Part shown: positions 26,795 through 35,016 of the stretch, in pieces
How positions within the stretch are numbered: position 1 is the first letter of the stretch
Layout: every line of letters starts with the position of its first letter
DNA from: Roseovarius nanhaiticus
GTDB lineage: Bacteria > Pseudomonadota > Alphaproteobacteria > Rhodobacterales > Rhodobacteraceae
Reading direction: 5' to 3'
DNA: 64,000 nucleotides
Assembly (NCBI RefSeq): GCF_900156535.1
Contig: NZ_FTNV01000001.1
Location: 1,550,001 to 1,614,000 of the forward strand
The notes under the pieces: model-generated
Seen by the model: only the letters and a program-made list of their open reading frames with translations
Databases searched by the model: none
What the model was told of the DNA's origin: nothing
Made by a program: the position numbers and the translations under genes

Positions 26795-27552
26795 GGGCGA
26801 TCTCCGGGAATGATGCGGGTCAGGGCGCCTCCGCCGATAAGGATACCCAGAACTGCAGCCAAATCGAAATCCTGCGCCTCGGATGTTGCGGTCTCATGCG
26901 CGGCCCCGACGGTCGCGCCTTCTGCCAGCGCCAACACGAAGGCGGCGCCGCCCGGGCCGCAGACCGACATGATCGGATCGAATTCGGGGCGCGTCAGGAT
27001 GACATCCTGCGCCGCGGCGCCGGGTTTCGGCGCGCCTGGCTCCATGTTGTAGGCCCAGATGGCGTGGACGGGCCAAGAAGAGCGCAGGATGCGCAGTGCA
27101 GGCGCCAGCTCGGCGCGGCAGGTGGGCAGATGCTCGGGCGGGATGGCCTGCAATTTCGCAGGATCGAGTGCCTTGGCGTCCTTGGCGTGGTAACATTCGC
27201 GCAAAGCCTGCTCCAGCCGGGCGACGTCGGGGAGGTATCCCAGATGCGCGAGCGGCGCGAAGCTTTCCAGAAATTTGGGCAGATCTGCGCCGTAAAGGGC
27301 TATCATGGGCGCGCGTGGTGGGTGCTGGCGCAGAAAGACGCCCATCACGGCGCGGAAATTATTGGGGCCGATCAGCTCGCGCAGCGCCGGAAAGCCCAGC
27401 TCGAGCGCGTCGATCAGGCTAGAGGCCACGTTGTTGCGGTAAACGTCGAAGCGGCGTCCCGCCGGACCGCCACGCCCATCCCCAAGGCCATGGGGCGTGG
27501 GCCTTTCCGGGTCCAGCAGGGCGGCGCGGAAGGCGGTTTGATCGACGCTCAT
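26791..27552 (-). CDS. bufC: BufC-like DUF2063 partner of the MNIO enzyme
   Basis: 253-residue DUF2063 protein. The N-terminal domain is recognisable from RRFDVYRNNVASSLIDALELGFPALRELIG, and then MGVFLRQHPPRAPMIALYG. BufC-type proteins bring the RiPP precursor to the DUF692 oxidase. The ATG at 27552 overlaps the end of the DUF692 gene by 4 bp; the longer in-frame extension has no support. It is the third gene of the operon bufA-bufB-bufC-DoxX. Function is taken from the bufferin literature by gene order and family. Confidence 0.87.
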   Translation of the reverse strand: MSVDQTAFRAALLDPERPTPHGLGDGRGGPAGRRFDVYRNNVASSLIDALELGFPALRELIGPNNFRAVMGVFLRQHPPRAPMIALYGADLPKFLESFAPLAHLGYLPDVARLEQALRECYHAKDAKALDPAKLQAIPPEHLPTCRAELAPALRILRSSWPVHAIWAYNMEPGAPKPGAAAQDVILTRPEFDPIMSVCGPGGAAFVLALAEGATVGAAHETATSEAQDFDLAAVLGILIGGGALTRIIPGDRP

Positions 27553-28424
27553 GCGGGCACCTTTTGCGGCGCGCGGGCCGCATCCAGCGCATCCGCCGCG
27601 CGCTGCGCCTCGGCGCGCAAGACAGGCCAGTCCGGCACATCGGCATCCCATTCGATCAGGAGGGGCCGCGGCCCCGTCCGCTCCAGCGTATGCGCCAGCA
27701 GTGCCCAGACAGGCTCCGCCACCTCGCGCCCGTGGCTGTCGATCAGGAGCGGGGTATCGCCGCCTGCATCCTCGTCATGGCCCCCAAGATGAAGCTCGCC
27801 CACATGCTGCACGGGGAAGGCGTCGATGTAGGCGCGCGCATCCATTCCGAGGTTATGGGCCGAGATGACGACGTTGTTCACATCGAGCAGCAGCCCGCAG
27901 CCGGTGCGCGCCGCAATCTCTGCGAGAAATTCAGTCTCGGACATCGTGCTTTCGTCGAAGCTGAGATAGCTGGAGGGGTTTTCCAGCAGCATGGGCCGTC
28001 CGATGGCCTCCTGCACCGCGTCGATATGATCGCAGACGCGGGCCAGCGTGGCGCGCGTGTAGGGCAGGGGCAACAGATCGTTCAGATAGGCGCCATCATG
28101 CGTGGACCAGGCCAGATGCTCGGAAAAGCTGGCCGGGTTCAGCCAGCCTGTCAGATGCCGCAGCCGGTCCAGATGGTCAGCGTCCAGCGGCGCTTCGCCC
28201 CCGATGCTGAGGCCGACGCCGTGGACTGATATGGCGAACCGCTCGGACAGCGCGCGCAACTGCGCAAGAGGCCGCCCGCCGCCGCCCATGTAGTTTTCCG
28301 CGTGGATTTCCAACCAGGAAACAGGGCCGGGATCCTCCATCAAGGCACTGAAATGCTGCGCCTTATAACCAATGCCTGCCCCGACTGGCAGCGCGCAGGG
28401 GCGGTGTGATGCAGCGTTCACCAT
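27549..28424 (-). CDS. bufB: DUF692 multinuclear non-haem iron oxidase (BufB)
   Basis: 291-residue TIM-barrel MNIO enzyme. Metal-binding stretches are visible in order: WLEIHAENYM, SEHLAWS, LENPSSY, DVNNVVISAHNLG, ELHLGGHDED and LLIEWDADVP. MNIOs modify Cys residues of a peptide precursor; in bufferin systems they convert core Cys into copper-binding heterocycles such as thiooxazoles. The start at 28424 (ATG) is preceded by AAGGGGGA; a TTG 21 bp upstream is less likely. 86 bp after the bufA stop and overlapping bufC by 4 bp. Confidence 0.92.
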   Translation of the reverse strand: MVNAASHRPCALPVGAGIGYKAQHFSALMEDPGPVSWLEIHAENYMGGGGRPLAQLRALSERFAISVHGVGLSIGGEAPLDADHLDRLRHLTGWLNPASFSEHLAWSTHDGAYLNDLLPLPYTRATLARVCDHIDAVQEAIGRPMLLENPSSYLSFDESTMSETEFLAEIAARTGCGLLLDVNNVVISAHNLGMDARAYIDAFPVQHVGELHLGGHDEDAGGDTPLLIDSHGREVAEPVWALLAHTLERTGPRPLLIEWDADVPDWPVLRAEAQRAADALDAARAPQKVPA

Positions 28425-28510
28425 GGCGTGATCCCCCTTAAACAATTGGTCGCAATAGCTGGTCGGGCGGGCCGCGATAGGGCGCGCCCGACACTTTCTC
28501 GATCATCCCA

Positions 28511-28813
28511 TCAGGCGGGCAGATCGCGGTCCAGTTCTTCCAAGGAGCCTTCGCGCGGGGTGCCGTCGGCCATGTCGGGCAGCTCCATCGTGGTGCAGTT
28601 GCCCTCATCGACGAGTTTCCAGGCATTGCCCTGATAGTCGACGGTGGACGAGCCAGCACAGGTGGTTCCTGCGCCGGCCTTGCAATCGTTTTCGCCGGCG
28701 AGCGACACGCCGTAGCATTTGACCTGGCCTGCGGCGCTGGCAGTGGTGGCCTGCGCGGCGAGGGCTGCGGTAAACGCGCCTGCGATGGCGGCTGTTTTCA
28801 TCATATTGGACAT
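28511..28813 (-). CDS. bufA: Bufferin precursor peptide (DUF2282, BufA)
   Basis: 100-residue precursor with a Sec-type signal peptide (about residues 1-28, ending TTASAAG) and a core with four Cys (33, 44, 52 and 73). The pattern [22 protein letters not shown] matches the BufA1 core of the DUF2282 family, giving C-x10-C-x7-C. Bufferins are periplasmic ribosomally made peptides that bind copper after MNIO modification. First gene of the operon, with a long leader (see 28834-28935) and followed by bufB, bufC and DoxX. The mature form is not visible in sequence. Confidence 0.9.
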   Translation of the reverse strand: MSNMMKTAAIAGAFTAALAAQATTASAAGQVKCYGVSLAGENDCKAGAGTTCAGSSTVDYQGNAWKLVDEGNCTTMELPDMADGTPREGSLEELDRDLPA

Positions 28814-28833
28814 CTTCGTCTCCCAGTTGGATC

Positions 28834-28935
28834 ATGGTCATCGCTTATTCCTGCGATGCTGTGACCATAGGAAAACCTTGGCGTATCGCGCTAGTCACGG
28901 ATACGTCAGACACGAATCTGTCAGAGGCGCGTCAG
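28834..28935 (-). promoter_or_regulatory. Probable bufA promoter with direct repeats and leader hairpin
   Basis: Read leftwards: three CTGAC and one GTGAC pentamers (plus-strand 28931-28935, 28920-28924, 28905-28909 and 28894-28898) are spaced 11, 15 and 11 bp. A TATGGT -10-like hexamer follows (28864-28869) with no good -35, as expected for an activator-dependent promoter. Then ATGGTCA/TGACCAT arms (28834-28840 and 28862-28868) form an inverted repeat. An inner TCGC/GCGA pair supports a hairpin in the leader. The rest of this 214-bp gap holds the hairpin at 28981. Confidence 0.5.
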
Positions 28936-28980
28936 AACGCCGCACCTGAAATCAAAGGGAAATTTTGGAGCACGATGCGT

Positions 28981-29009
28981 GGTGCGGCGCAATATTTCGG
29001 CGCCGCACC
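28981..29009. terminator. Hairpin after thrS
   Basis: Perfect 10-bp arms (GGTGCGGCGC and GCGCCGCACC) with a 9-nt loop, 18 bp past the thrS stop. No U run follows on either strand, so termination strength is uncertain. Confidence 0.45.
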
Positions 29010-29027
29010 GCTGATTTATGCCGATTG

Positions 29028-30974
29028 TTACAGCAGATCGGGCGCCTTGGCGTCCTGCCCAAGCGTCTCAAGCACCGCGTCCAGCGCCTCGACACGGCTG
29101 TCTTTCTGGCCGAGACGGCGCAGGGACACGGTGCGATCATCGACCTCGCGGTGCCCGCAAGCGAGGATGACAGGCACCTTGCCGACGGAATGCTCGCGGA
29201 CCTTGTAGTTGATCTTCTCGTTGCGAATATCGGCCTCGGCGCGAACCCCGCGCGCCTGCAAGGCGGCGACGACTTCGTTCACGTAGTCATCCGCCTCAGA
29301 GACGATTGAGGCGACCACAACCTGCCGCGGCGCCAGCCAGAAGGGCAGCTTACCCGCGTGTTCCTCGATCAGGATGCCGATAAACCGCTCGAAACTGCCC
29401 AACGTAGCGCGGTGCAGCATATAGGGGCGCTGCTTGGAGCCATCGGCGGCGATGTAGGTGGCGCCCAGACGCTCGGGCAGGTTGGGGTCCACCTGAAAGG
29501 TGCCGCATTGCCACGTCCGGCCAATCGCGTCGGTCAGGTAGAAGTCCAGTTTGGGGCCGTAAAACGCCCCATCGCCCGGCTCCAGCGTGAAATCGCGGCC
29601 CGTCGCCTTGATCGCGCCCTCCAGCGCGCCCTCGACATGGTCCCATGACTCGTCCGTACCGACCCGCTTTTCGGGGCGGGTGGCGAACTTGATCTCGAAC
29701 TCGGCAAAGCCGAGATCGGCGTAGATATCCGCGAGGAAATTGATGAAGCGCGCGCATTCCGCCTCGATCTGATCCTCGGTGCAGAAGATATGCGCATCAT
29801 CCTGCGTGAACCCGCGCACGCGCATGATGCCGTGCAGCGCGCCCGACGGCTCGTAGCGCGAGCAGGAACCGAACTCGGCCAAGCGCAGCGGCAGATCGCG
29901 GTAGGATTTGAGGCCCTGGTTGAACACCTGCACGTGGCAGGGGCAGTTCATCGGCTTGAGGGCGTTCACGGCCTTCTCTTTGGCGTGATCTTCTTCGACC
30001 TCGACGATGAACATATGGTCTTGATACTTGTCCCAGTGGCCCGACGCCTCCCAGAGCTTGCGGTCGACGACCTGGGGCGTGTTGATTTCCTGATAGCCGC
30101 CCGCGCGTTGCTTGCGGCGCATGTAATCCTGCAGCTGCGTGTAGATCGTCCAGCCATTCGGGTGCCAGAAGACCTGACCCGGCGCCTCTTCCTGCATGTG
30201 GTAAAGGTCCATCTCGCGGCCCAGCTTGCGGTGGTCGCGCTTGGCGGCCTCCTCCAGCATGTTGAGATGCGCCCGCAGCTTCTCCTTGGAGCTGAACGCC
30301 ACGCCATAGATGCGCTGCAGCATCTCGCGTTTGCTGTCCCCGCGCCAATAGGCGCCCGCGACGCTCATCAGCTTGAACGCATCCGCCGGCAGTTGGCCAG
30401 TGTGCTGCAAATGCGGCCCGCGGCAGAGATCCTGCCAGTCGCCGTGCCAATACATGCGCAAGGGCTCGTCGCCGGGGATCGCCTCGATCAGCTCGACCTT
30501 GAAGGGCTCGCCAGCGTCCTTGTAGTGTTGGATCGCGCGGGGGCGGTCCCAGACCTCGGTGTGGACGGGATCGCGCGCGTTGATGATGTCGCGCATCTTC
30601 TTTTCGATCAGGCCCAGATCCTCGGGGGTAAAGGGCTCTTCGCGGTCGAAATCATAGTACCAGCCGTTCTCGATCACCGGGCCGATCGTCACTTTGACGT
30701 CGGGCCAGATCTCCTGCACGGCGCGGGCCATGACATGCGCCAGATCGTGGCGGATCAGCTCGTTTGATTGCGCCTCGTCCTGCATGGTGTGGATGGCGAT
30801 GCTGGCATCCGTGTCGATCGGCCATTGCAGATCCCAGTGATGGCCATCGACCGTGGCCGAAATCGCCTTCTTCCCGAGGGACTTGGAAATATCGGCAGCG
30901 ACCTCGCCGGGGGTGATGCCGGGTGCGTATTGGCGGGCGTTGCCATCGGGAAATGTCAGGGAGATTTGGGCCAT
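29028..30974 (-). CDS. thrS: Threonyl-tRNA synthetase
   Basis: 648 residues; charges tRNA-Thr in the cytoplasm. An N-terminal TGS domain (residues 1-60, [16 protein letters not shown]) and an editing domain with [11 protein letters not shown] are followed by the class II catalytic core. Motif 2 is [31 protein letters not shown], Zn ligand Cys is in [14 protein letters not shown], and motif 3 lies in [22 protein letters not shown]. The C-terminal anticodon-binding domain is complete. Length is standard. Single gene with no visible leader regulation, unlike E. coli thrS. Confidence 0.97.
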   Translation of the reverse strand: MAQISLTFPDGNARQYAPGITPGEVAADISKSLGKKAISATVDGHHWDLQWPIDTDASIAIHTMQDEAQSNELIRHDLAHVMARAVQEIWPDVKVTIGPVIENGWYYDFDREEPFTPEDLGLIEKKMRDIINARDPVHTEVWDRPRAIQHYKDAGEPFKVELIEAIPGDEPLRMYWHGDWQDLCRGPHLQHTGQLPADAFKLMSVAGAYWRGDSKREMLQRIYGVAFSSKEKLRAHLNMLEEAAKRDHRKLGREMDLYHMQEEAPGQVFWHPNGWTIYTQLQDYMRRKQRAGGYQEINTPQVVDRKLWEASGHWDKYQDHMFIVEVEEDHAKEKAVNALKPMNCPCHVQVFNQGLKSYRDLPLRLAEFGSCSRYEPSGALHGIMRVRGFTQDDAHIFCTEDQIEAECARFINFLADIYADLGFAEFEIKFATRPEKRVGTDESWDHVEGALEGAIKATGRDFTLEPGDGAFYGPKLDFYLTDAIGRTWQCGTFQVDPNLPERLGATYIAADGSKQRPYMLHRATLGSFERFIGILIEEHAGKLPFWLAPRQVVVASIVSEADDYVNEVVAALQARGVRAEADIRNEKINYKVREHSVGKVPVILACGHREVDDRTVSLRRLGQKDSRVEALDAVLETLGQDAKAPDLL

Positions 30975-31147
30975 CTGGGGCGCTCCTCGTCGGTTTGGCG
31001 CCTACATGTGCGCCCGGTTGCGGGTGAGGTGCCCTTGTGCCGCTGCCCTTGCAGGGTGTCAAGCGCGCCGGGGCCACGAAATCCGGTTGGCGCCGGGCCG
31101 GGTGTGGGGGTAGACTGAATGTACCATTGTCCCCACAGGAGCGTGAC

Positions 31148-31369
31148 ATGACTGGCTATAACCCGAATATCGAGATCGGCGTCGAGGATATGGACCTGAT
31201 CGAGGACGCCCTCCGCCACGCCAAGCGGCGGCTGACCATGCCCGGCGGCGCCGACGCGGACGCGCCCATCGCGGGACACACGGTGCGCGAGATCGATGAT
31301 TTGCTGGGGCGATTGCATAACCAGAAGGTTTTCTACCGCCCGCGCAAGGCGCCCTATGTCGGCGGATAG
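31148..31369 (+). CDS. Conserved hypothetical small protein
   Basis: 73 residues, charged, helical: MTGYNPNIEIGVEDMDLIEDALR, then GHTVREIDDLLGRLHNQKVFYRPRKAPYVGG. A GGAG site 7 bp ahead of the ATG and a 14-bp overlap with the following hydrolase gene support it as a real gene in an operon. I do not recognise a domain. Divergent from thrS. Function unknown. Confidence 0.6.
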   Translation: MTGYNPNIEIGVEDMDLIEDALRHAKRRLTMPGGADADAPIAGHTVREIDDLLGRLHNQKVFYRPRKAPYVGG

Positions 31370-32132
31370 CCACTGGGCAGCGGTACGCGGCGAGCTTGAG
31401 ACGCCCGAGCGGCGGCGCATCGCCTATCACCGAACCCGGGGGCGCGCTCCGGGCACGGTGTTTCTGGGCGGTTTCATGTCCGATATGGAGGGGACCAAGG
31501 CCGTGCATCTGGAGGCGCGCGCCCGCGCCGACGGGCGCGCCTTCCTGCGTTTTGATTATTCCGGCCATGGCGCGTCGTCTGGCGCGTTCACCGATGGGTG
31601 CATTTCGGAGTGGGCGGCCGATGCCATCGCCGTTATTGAGGCCTGCACCGAAGGACCGCAGATCCTGGTCGGTTCGTCCATGGGCGGCTGGATTGCCCTC
31701 TTGGTGGCCCGCCAGATGCCCGAGCGGATTGCGGGCATGGTGACAATCGCCGCGGCGCCAGACTTCACCGAGGATAGCATGTGGGCCGGTCTGACCGACG
31801 CGCAGCGCGCCGAGGTGATGGAGGCAGGCCAGACCTTGCTGCCCAGCGACTATGACGCGCCTTACCCGGTGACACGAAAACTGATCGAGGACGGGCGGCA
31901 GAACCTCGTACTGCGTGATGCGCTTCATTTACCGTTCCCTGTTCGATTTCTACAAGGAGCTGCCGATGAGTCGGTGAAAACCTCTGTCGCATTATCGCTT
32001 TTGGACCATGCGGAGGGGCCGGATATGCGGCTGACACTGGTGGATGGGGCCGATCACCGCTTCTCGGATGCGCAGTGCCTAGAGCTGATTGACGCGTCCA
32101 TCGCGGATGTTCTCGAGCGGGCAACCGGGTGA
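31356..32132 (+). CDS. Alpha/beta hydrolase, ABHD10-like
   Basis: 258-residue alpha/beta hydrolase. The nucleophile elbow is GSSMGGW (Ser at about residue 109), the oxyanion region is FLGGFMSDMEGTKA, acid Asp is in GAADESV, and the catalytic His is in DGADHRFSD. The stretch GFMSDMEGTKA and RFDYSGHGASSG is typical of proteins related to human ABHD10, an acyl-thioesterase. So an S-acyl or ester hydrolase is plausible; the substrate is unknown. Start overlaps the preceding small gene by 14 bp and its stop overlaps the next gene by 4 bp. Confidence 0.85.
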   Translation: MSADSHWAAVRGELETPERRRIAYHRTRGRAPGTVFLGGFMSDMEGTKAVHLEARARADGRAFLRFDYSGHGASSGAFTDGCISEWAADAIAVIEACTEGPQILVGSSMGGWIALLVARQMPERIAGMVTIAAAPDFTEDSMWAGLTDAQRAEVMEAGQTLLPSDYDAPYPVTRKLIEDGRQNLVLRDALHLPFPVRFLQGAADESVKTSVALSLLDHAEGPDMRLTLVDGADHRFSDAQCLELIDASIADVLERATG

Positions 32133-32764
32133 GGCGCGCGCCCCGCACCATGCGGGGACTGGAAGAACTGGGCCGTGTGCGCCTCAGCCCGCATTTCTAC
32201 ATGCGCGATTTCCTCCATTCCGAAATCGGGAGCCTTTATGGCATCCCGAACATCCCCGAGCATCCGGACCGCGCGATCGAGATGGGCCGCGCGCTCTGCG
32301 AAACGCTGCTCGATCCGCTGACCGAGACATTCGGGCGCATCGCCATCCGGTCGGGCTATCGCAGCCCGACGCTCAACCGCTTCGGCAATGAGAACGGCCT
32401 CAACTGTGCGCGGAACGATGCCAATATCGGCTCGCATATCTGGGATCTGGGCGAGGGGGATCAGCGCGGCGCCTGCACCTCTTTGGTGATCCCTTGGTTC
32501 GCGGATCGCTATGCGGCGGGGCGCGATTGGCGCGATCTGGCCTGGTGGATGCATGATCACCTGGACTACTCGGAAATGTATTTTTTTCCAAAGCTTTGCG
32601 GGATGAACCTCAGCTATCGCGCGCGGCCTCTGCGAACGATTTCCAGCTACATCGCGCCAAAGGGGCTGCTCTTGCGTGCGGGCGCCGAGCCTGGCGAGGC
32701 ACTCGAGGATCGCCGCGCGCGCTACGCCGATTTCCCGCCCTTTCGCGGCATCGTCTATCCCTGA
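32129..32764 (+). CDS. Uncharacterised protein, possibly peptidase M15-like
   Basis: 211 residues, no signal peptide. A stretch IAIRSGYRSPTLNRFGNENGLN, then GSHIWDLGEGDQRG, loosely resembles the D-Ala-D-Ala carboxypeptidase M15 fold (SGYRS, then S-H-x6-D/G). The usual third zinc ligand is not clear, so catalysis is doubtful. The start is GTG at 32129, overlapping the hydrolase stop by 4 bp; an ATG at 32150 is a fair alternative. Co-directional with two alpha/beta hydrolase genes. Function is not known. Confidence 0.6.
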   Translation: MRRAPRTMRGLEELGRVRLSPHFYMRDFLHSEIGSLYGIPNIPEHPDRAIEMGRALCETLLDPLTETFGRIAIRSGYRSPTLNRFGNENGLNCARNDANIGSHIWDLGEGDQRGACTSLVIPWFADRYAAGRDWRDLAWWMHDHLDYSEMYFFPKLCGMNLSYRARPLRTISSYIAPKGLLLRAGAEPGEALEDRRARYADFPPFRGIVYP

Positions 32765-32856
32765 GCGGCCCCGGCGTATACTCGTCGGTTGACGCCGCCG
32801 CCGGCTCTGCCAAGGTGCGCGCCACAGCCCCACGCAAACCCGGAAGGATTGCCCGC

Positions 32857-33567
32857 ATGAACGAGCCCCTCGTTCTTTTGCCAGACATCATGTGCGACGC
32901 CCGCGTTTACGGCCCGCAGCTGGCCGCGCTGAGCAAGACGCATGCGATCACGGTTGCGCCGGTGACGATGGGGGACAGGGTCGAGGAGATCGCGTCGAAC
33001 CTTCTGGACGTGCTGCCGCGCCGCTTTGCGCTTGCCGGGCTGGGTATCGGGGCCAGCGTCGCGATGGAAGTCGCGCGCCGGGCGCCCGACCGGGTGATCC
33101 GTATCGCCTTGATGAACGCCAGTGCCTTTGCCGAAACGCCGCAATCGGCGGCTGATCTCGAGCCGGTCATCACCAAGGCCCGCGCGGGCAATTTGCGTGG
33201 GTTCGCGGACGGCGTCATGCCGCCCGAGGCGCTTGCGCCCGGTCCGATGCGCGGCGAGGTGATGGCGCTGATCTACGACATGGCGGATCATCTGGGCAAG
33301 GACACGGTCATTCGGCAGGCTCGCGCGATGCAGCGGCGACGCGACTATCAGGCTGTCCTGCGCAAGATCAAGATGCCGGTGCTCGTGCTCTGCGGGGACA
33401 GCGACGCAACCTCGCCGGTCAAGCGCCAGAGCTTTCTGTCGGACCTCATTCCCTATGCCGCGCTTTGCGTGATCGAAGGGGCGGGTCGGGCCCCTACATT
33501 GGAGCAGCCGGACGCTGTGACGGATGCGCTGCTGGCCTGGATGAAGCAACCTTTGGTGCTTAGGTGA
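32857..33567 (+). CDS. Alpha/beta hydrolase homologue lacking catalytic Ser and His
   Basis: 236 residues with a full alpha/beta-hydrolase outline: oxyanion region LLPDIMCDARVYGPQL, nucleophile elbow, acid Asp in LCGDSDATSPV, and a terminal His region. The elbow is AGLGIGASVAM where relatives have GHSMGGxVA, so the nucleophile Ser is Gly. The terminal segment is IEGAGRAPTLEQPD where relatives have GAGHLPTLEQPE, so the catalytic His is Arg. With two of three triad residues absent, it is predicted to be inactive as a hydrolase. A GGAAGGA site supports the start. It is 93 bp after the preceding gene and convergent with phaZ. Confidence 0.82.
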   Translation: MNEPLVLLPDIMCDARVYGPQLAALSKTHAITVAPVTMGDRVEEIASNLLDVLPRRFALAGLGIGASVAMEVARRAPDRVIRIALMNASAFAETPQSAADLEPVITKARAGNLRGFADGVMPPEALAPGPMRGEVMALIYDMADHLGKDTVIRQARAMQRRRDYQAVLRKIKMPVLVLCGDSDATSPVKRQSFLSDLIPYAALCVIEGAGRAPTLEQPDAVTDALLAWMKQPLVLR

Positions 33568-33573
33568 GAAAAC

Positions 33574-33593
33574 GGGCGCAAGGCTGTGCGCCC
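33574..33593. terminator. Hairpin between convergent hydrolase homologue and phaZ
   Basis: Perfect 7-bp arms (GGGCGCA and TGCGCCC) with a 6-nt loop, 6 bp after the hydrolase stop. Only a weak T run follows. Confidence 0.4.
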
Positions 33594-33641
33594 GCGCCCG
33601 TTACTCTTGAACCATCACCTTAAGGAAGCGCGCTAACGCCC

Positions 33642-34910
33642 TCAAGCAGCTGCGTTTTTGTTCGCCACTTTTTTGGCGGCGCCGCTATTCTCATCCATGA
33701 ATTTCAGCACCACGGGCCGGATATTGTTGCGCCAGCTACTGCCTGCGAAAATGCCGTAATGGCCGGCATCCGGCTCAAGGTGGTTCTTCTTTTTGTCGTC
33801 CGGCAGGCCCGTGAGAAGGTCCAGCGCCGCAATGCACTGCCCCGGCGCCGAGATATCGTCATTGCCGCCCTCGACCGTCATGACGGCCACATTATCGATC
33901 TTGCCGATATCGACATGCTTGCCCTCGATCGTGAACTCGTTGTTGGCGATCTCAAGACCCTTGAAGATCCGCTCGACCGTCGAGAGGTAGAATTCGGCCG
34001 GCATGTCCATGACGGCCAGATATTCGTCATAGAAACGGTTGTGCCTGTCGTGATCGCCGTCCTCGCCGCGGGCAACGCGGGCGATCTGATCGCTGAAGGC
34101 CTTGGCGTGGGTTTCACTGTTCATCGAGATGAACGAAGCCAGCTGCAAAAGGCCTGGGTAAACCATGCGGCCCACGCCCGGATATTTGAATCCGACGCGC
34201 TGAATCATTGTCTGCTCAAGCTGGCCCATCGTCACGCGGCGGCCAAAGTCGGTGACTTCGGTCGCGGCGGCATCCGGATCGATCGGGCCACCGATCAAAA
34301 TCAGCGAGCGCGGCTGAGCAGCGGGATCCTCTTGCGCAAGATAGGCCGTCGCGGCCAAGGCAAGAGGCGCGGGCTGACACACGGCAACGACATGCGTGTC
34401 GGGTCCAAGCGCCTTCATGAACTCTGCCAGGTAAAGCGTCGAATCTTCGACATCGAACTTGCCCGCGCTGACGGGGATATCGCGCGCATTGTGCCAGTCG
34501 GTGATGTAGACTTCGTTATCGACGAGCAAGCTTTTCACGGTCGAGCGCAAAAGCGTCGCGTAATGGCCCGACATGGGCGCGACCAGCAAAATCTTGCGCT
34601 TCATCTTGCGGCGTCCGGGCACCGAGAAATGCAGAAGGTTGCAAAAGGGTTTCTCGACCACGGTATCAATGCTGACCAGATGATCCTTGCCATCCTCGCA
34701 GGTAAAGGTGCGGATCCCCCAGTCTGGCTTGGTCACCATGCGGTCAAAGGTCCGCTCGGTCACTTCGCCCCAAGCGGCAAGCCATTGAAAAGCGGGGTTT
34801 GGCGTCATGCTGAAGATGGGATAGGATGCCATGGAAAGGGCAGTGGCCCCCAGCCATTGATTGGCGTTGCGCATGGTTTCCATCATGTCATACGTGACCA
34901 TGTAGCGCAT
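33642..34910 (-). CDS. phaZ: Intracellular polyhydroxyalkanoate depolymerase
   Basis: 422 residues. Degrades stored PHB granules. The alpha/beta-hydrolase fold uses a Cys nucleophile: VVAVCQPAPLA with Cys178, in place of the Ser of extracellular enzymes. Asp is in EGGNDDISAPGQC and His in EPDAGHYGIFAG. The start at 34910 has an AAGGAGT site 6 bp upstream and an N terminus (MRYMVTYDMMETMRNANQW) typical for PhaZ1. Divergent from phaC across a 106-bp region that contains PhaR-like operators. Present also in many Rhodobacteraceae at this locus. Confidence 0.94.
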   Translation of the reverse strand: MRYMVTYDMMETMRNANQWLGATALSMASYPIFSMTPNPAFQWLAAWGEVTERTFDRMVTKPDWGIRTFTCEDGKDHLVSIDTVVEKPFCNLLHFSVPGRRKMKRKILLVAPMSGHYATLLRSTVKSLLVDNEVYITDWHNARDIPVSAGKFDVEDSTLYLAEFMKALGPDTHVVAVCQPAPLALAATAYLAQEDPAAQPRSLILIGGPIDPDAAATEVTDFGRRVTMGQLEQTMIQRVGFKYPGVGRMVYPGLLQLASFISMNSETHAKAFSDQIARVARGEDGDHDRHNRFYDEYLAVMDMPAEFYLSTVERIFKGLEIANNEFTIEGKHVDIGKIDNVAVMTVEGGNDDISAPGQCIAALDLLTGLPDDKKKNHLEPDAGHYGIFAGSSWRNNIRPVVLKFMDENSGAAKKVANKNAAA

Positions 34911-34956
34911 TCGGACTCCTTCGGGGCAGGGCCCCTTCATTGTGTGGCGGGCGCAG

Positions 34957-34993
34957 CGCAGCGGGATCGCTGCGGCGCAATGCTGCAAAGCAG
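34957..34993. promoter_or_regulatory. PhaR-type operators between phaZ and phaC
   Basis: CTGC-AAA-GCAG at 34983-34993 fits the CTGC-N3-GCAG motif reported for PhaR of Rhodobacter. Just upstream, CGCAGCG/CGCTGCG arms at 34957-34974 form a second inverted repeat. Both lie between the divergent starts, 24-60 bp before phaC. Confidence 0.65.
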
Positions 34994-35016
34994 AAACGTA
35001 AGGTGAAAAAAACGAT

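Noticed and set aside
29010-29027. Attenuator or thrS leader-type control
   Set aside because: The hairpin is at the 3' end of thrS, not in its leader, and lacks tRNA-like features.
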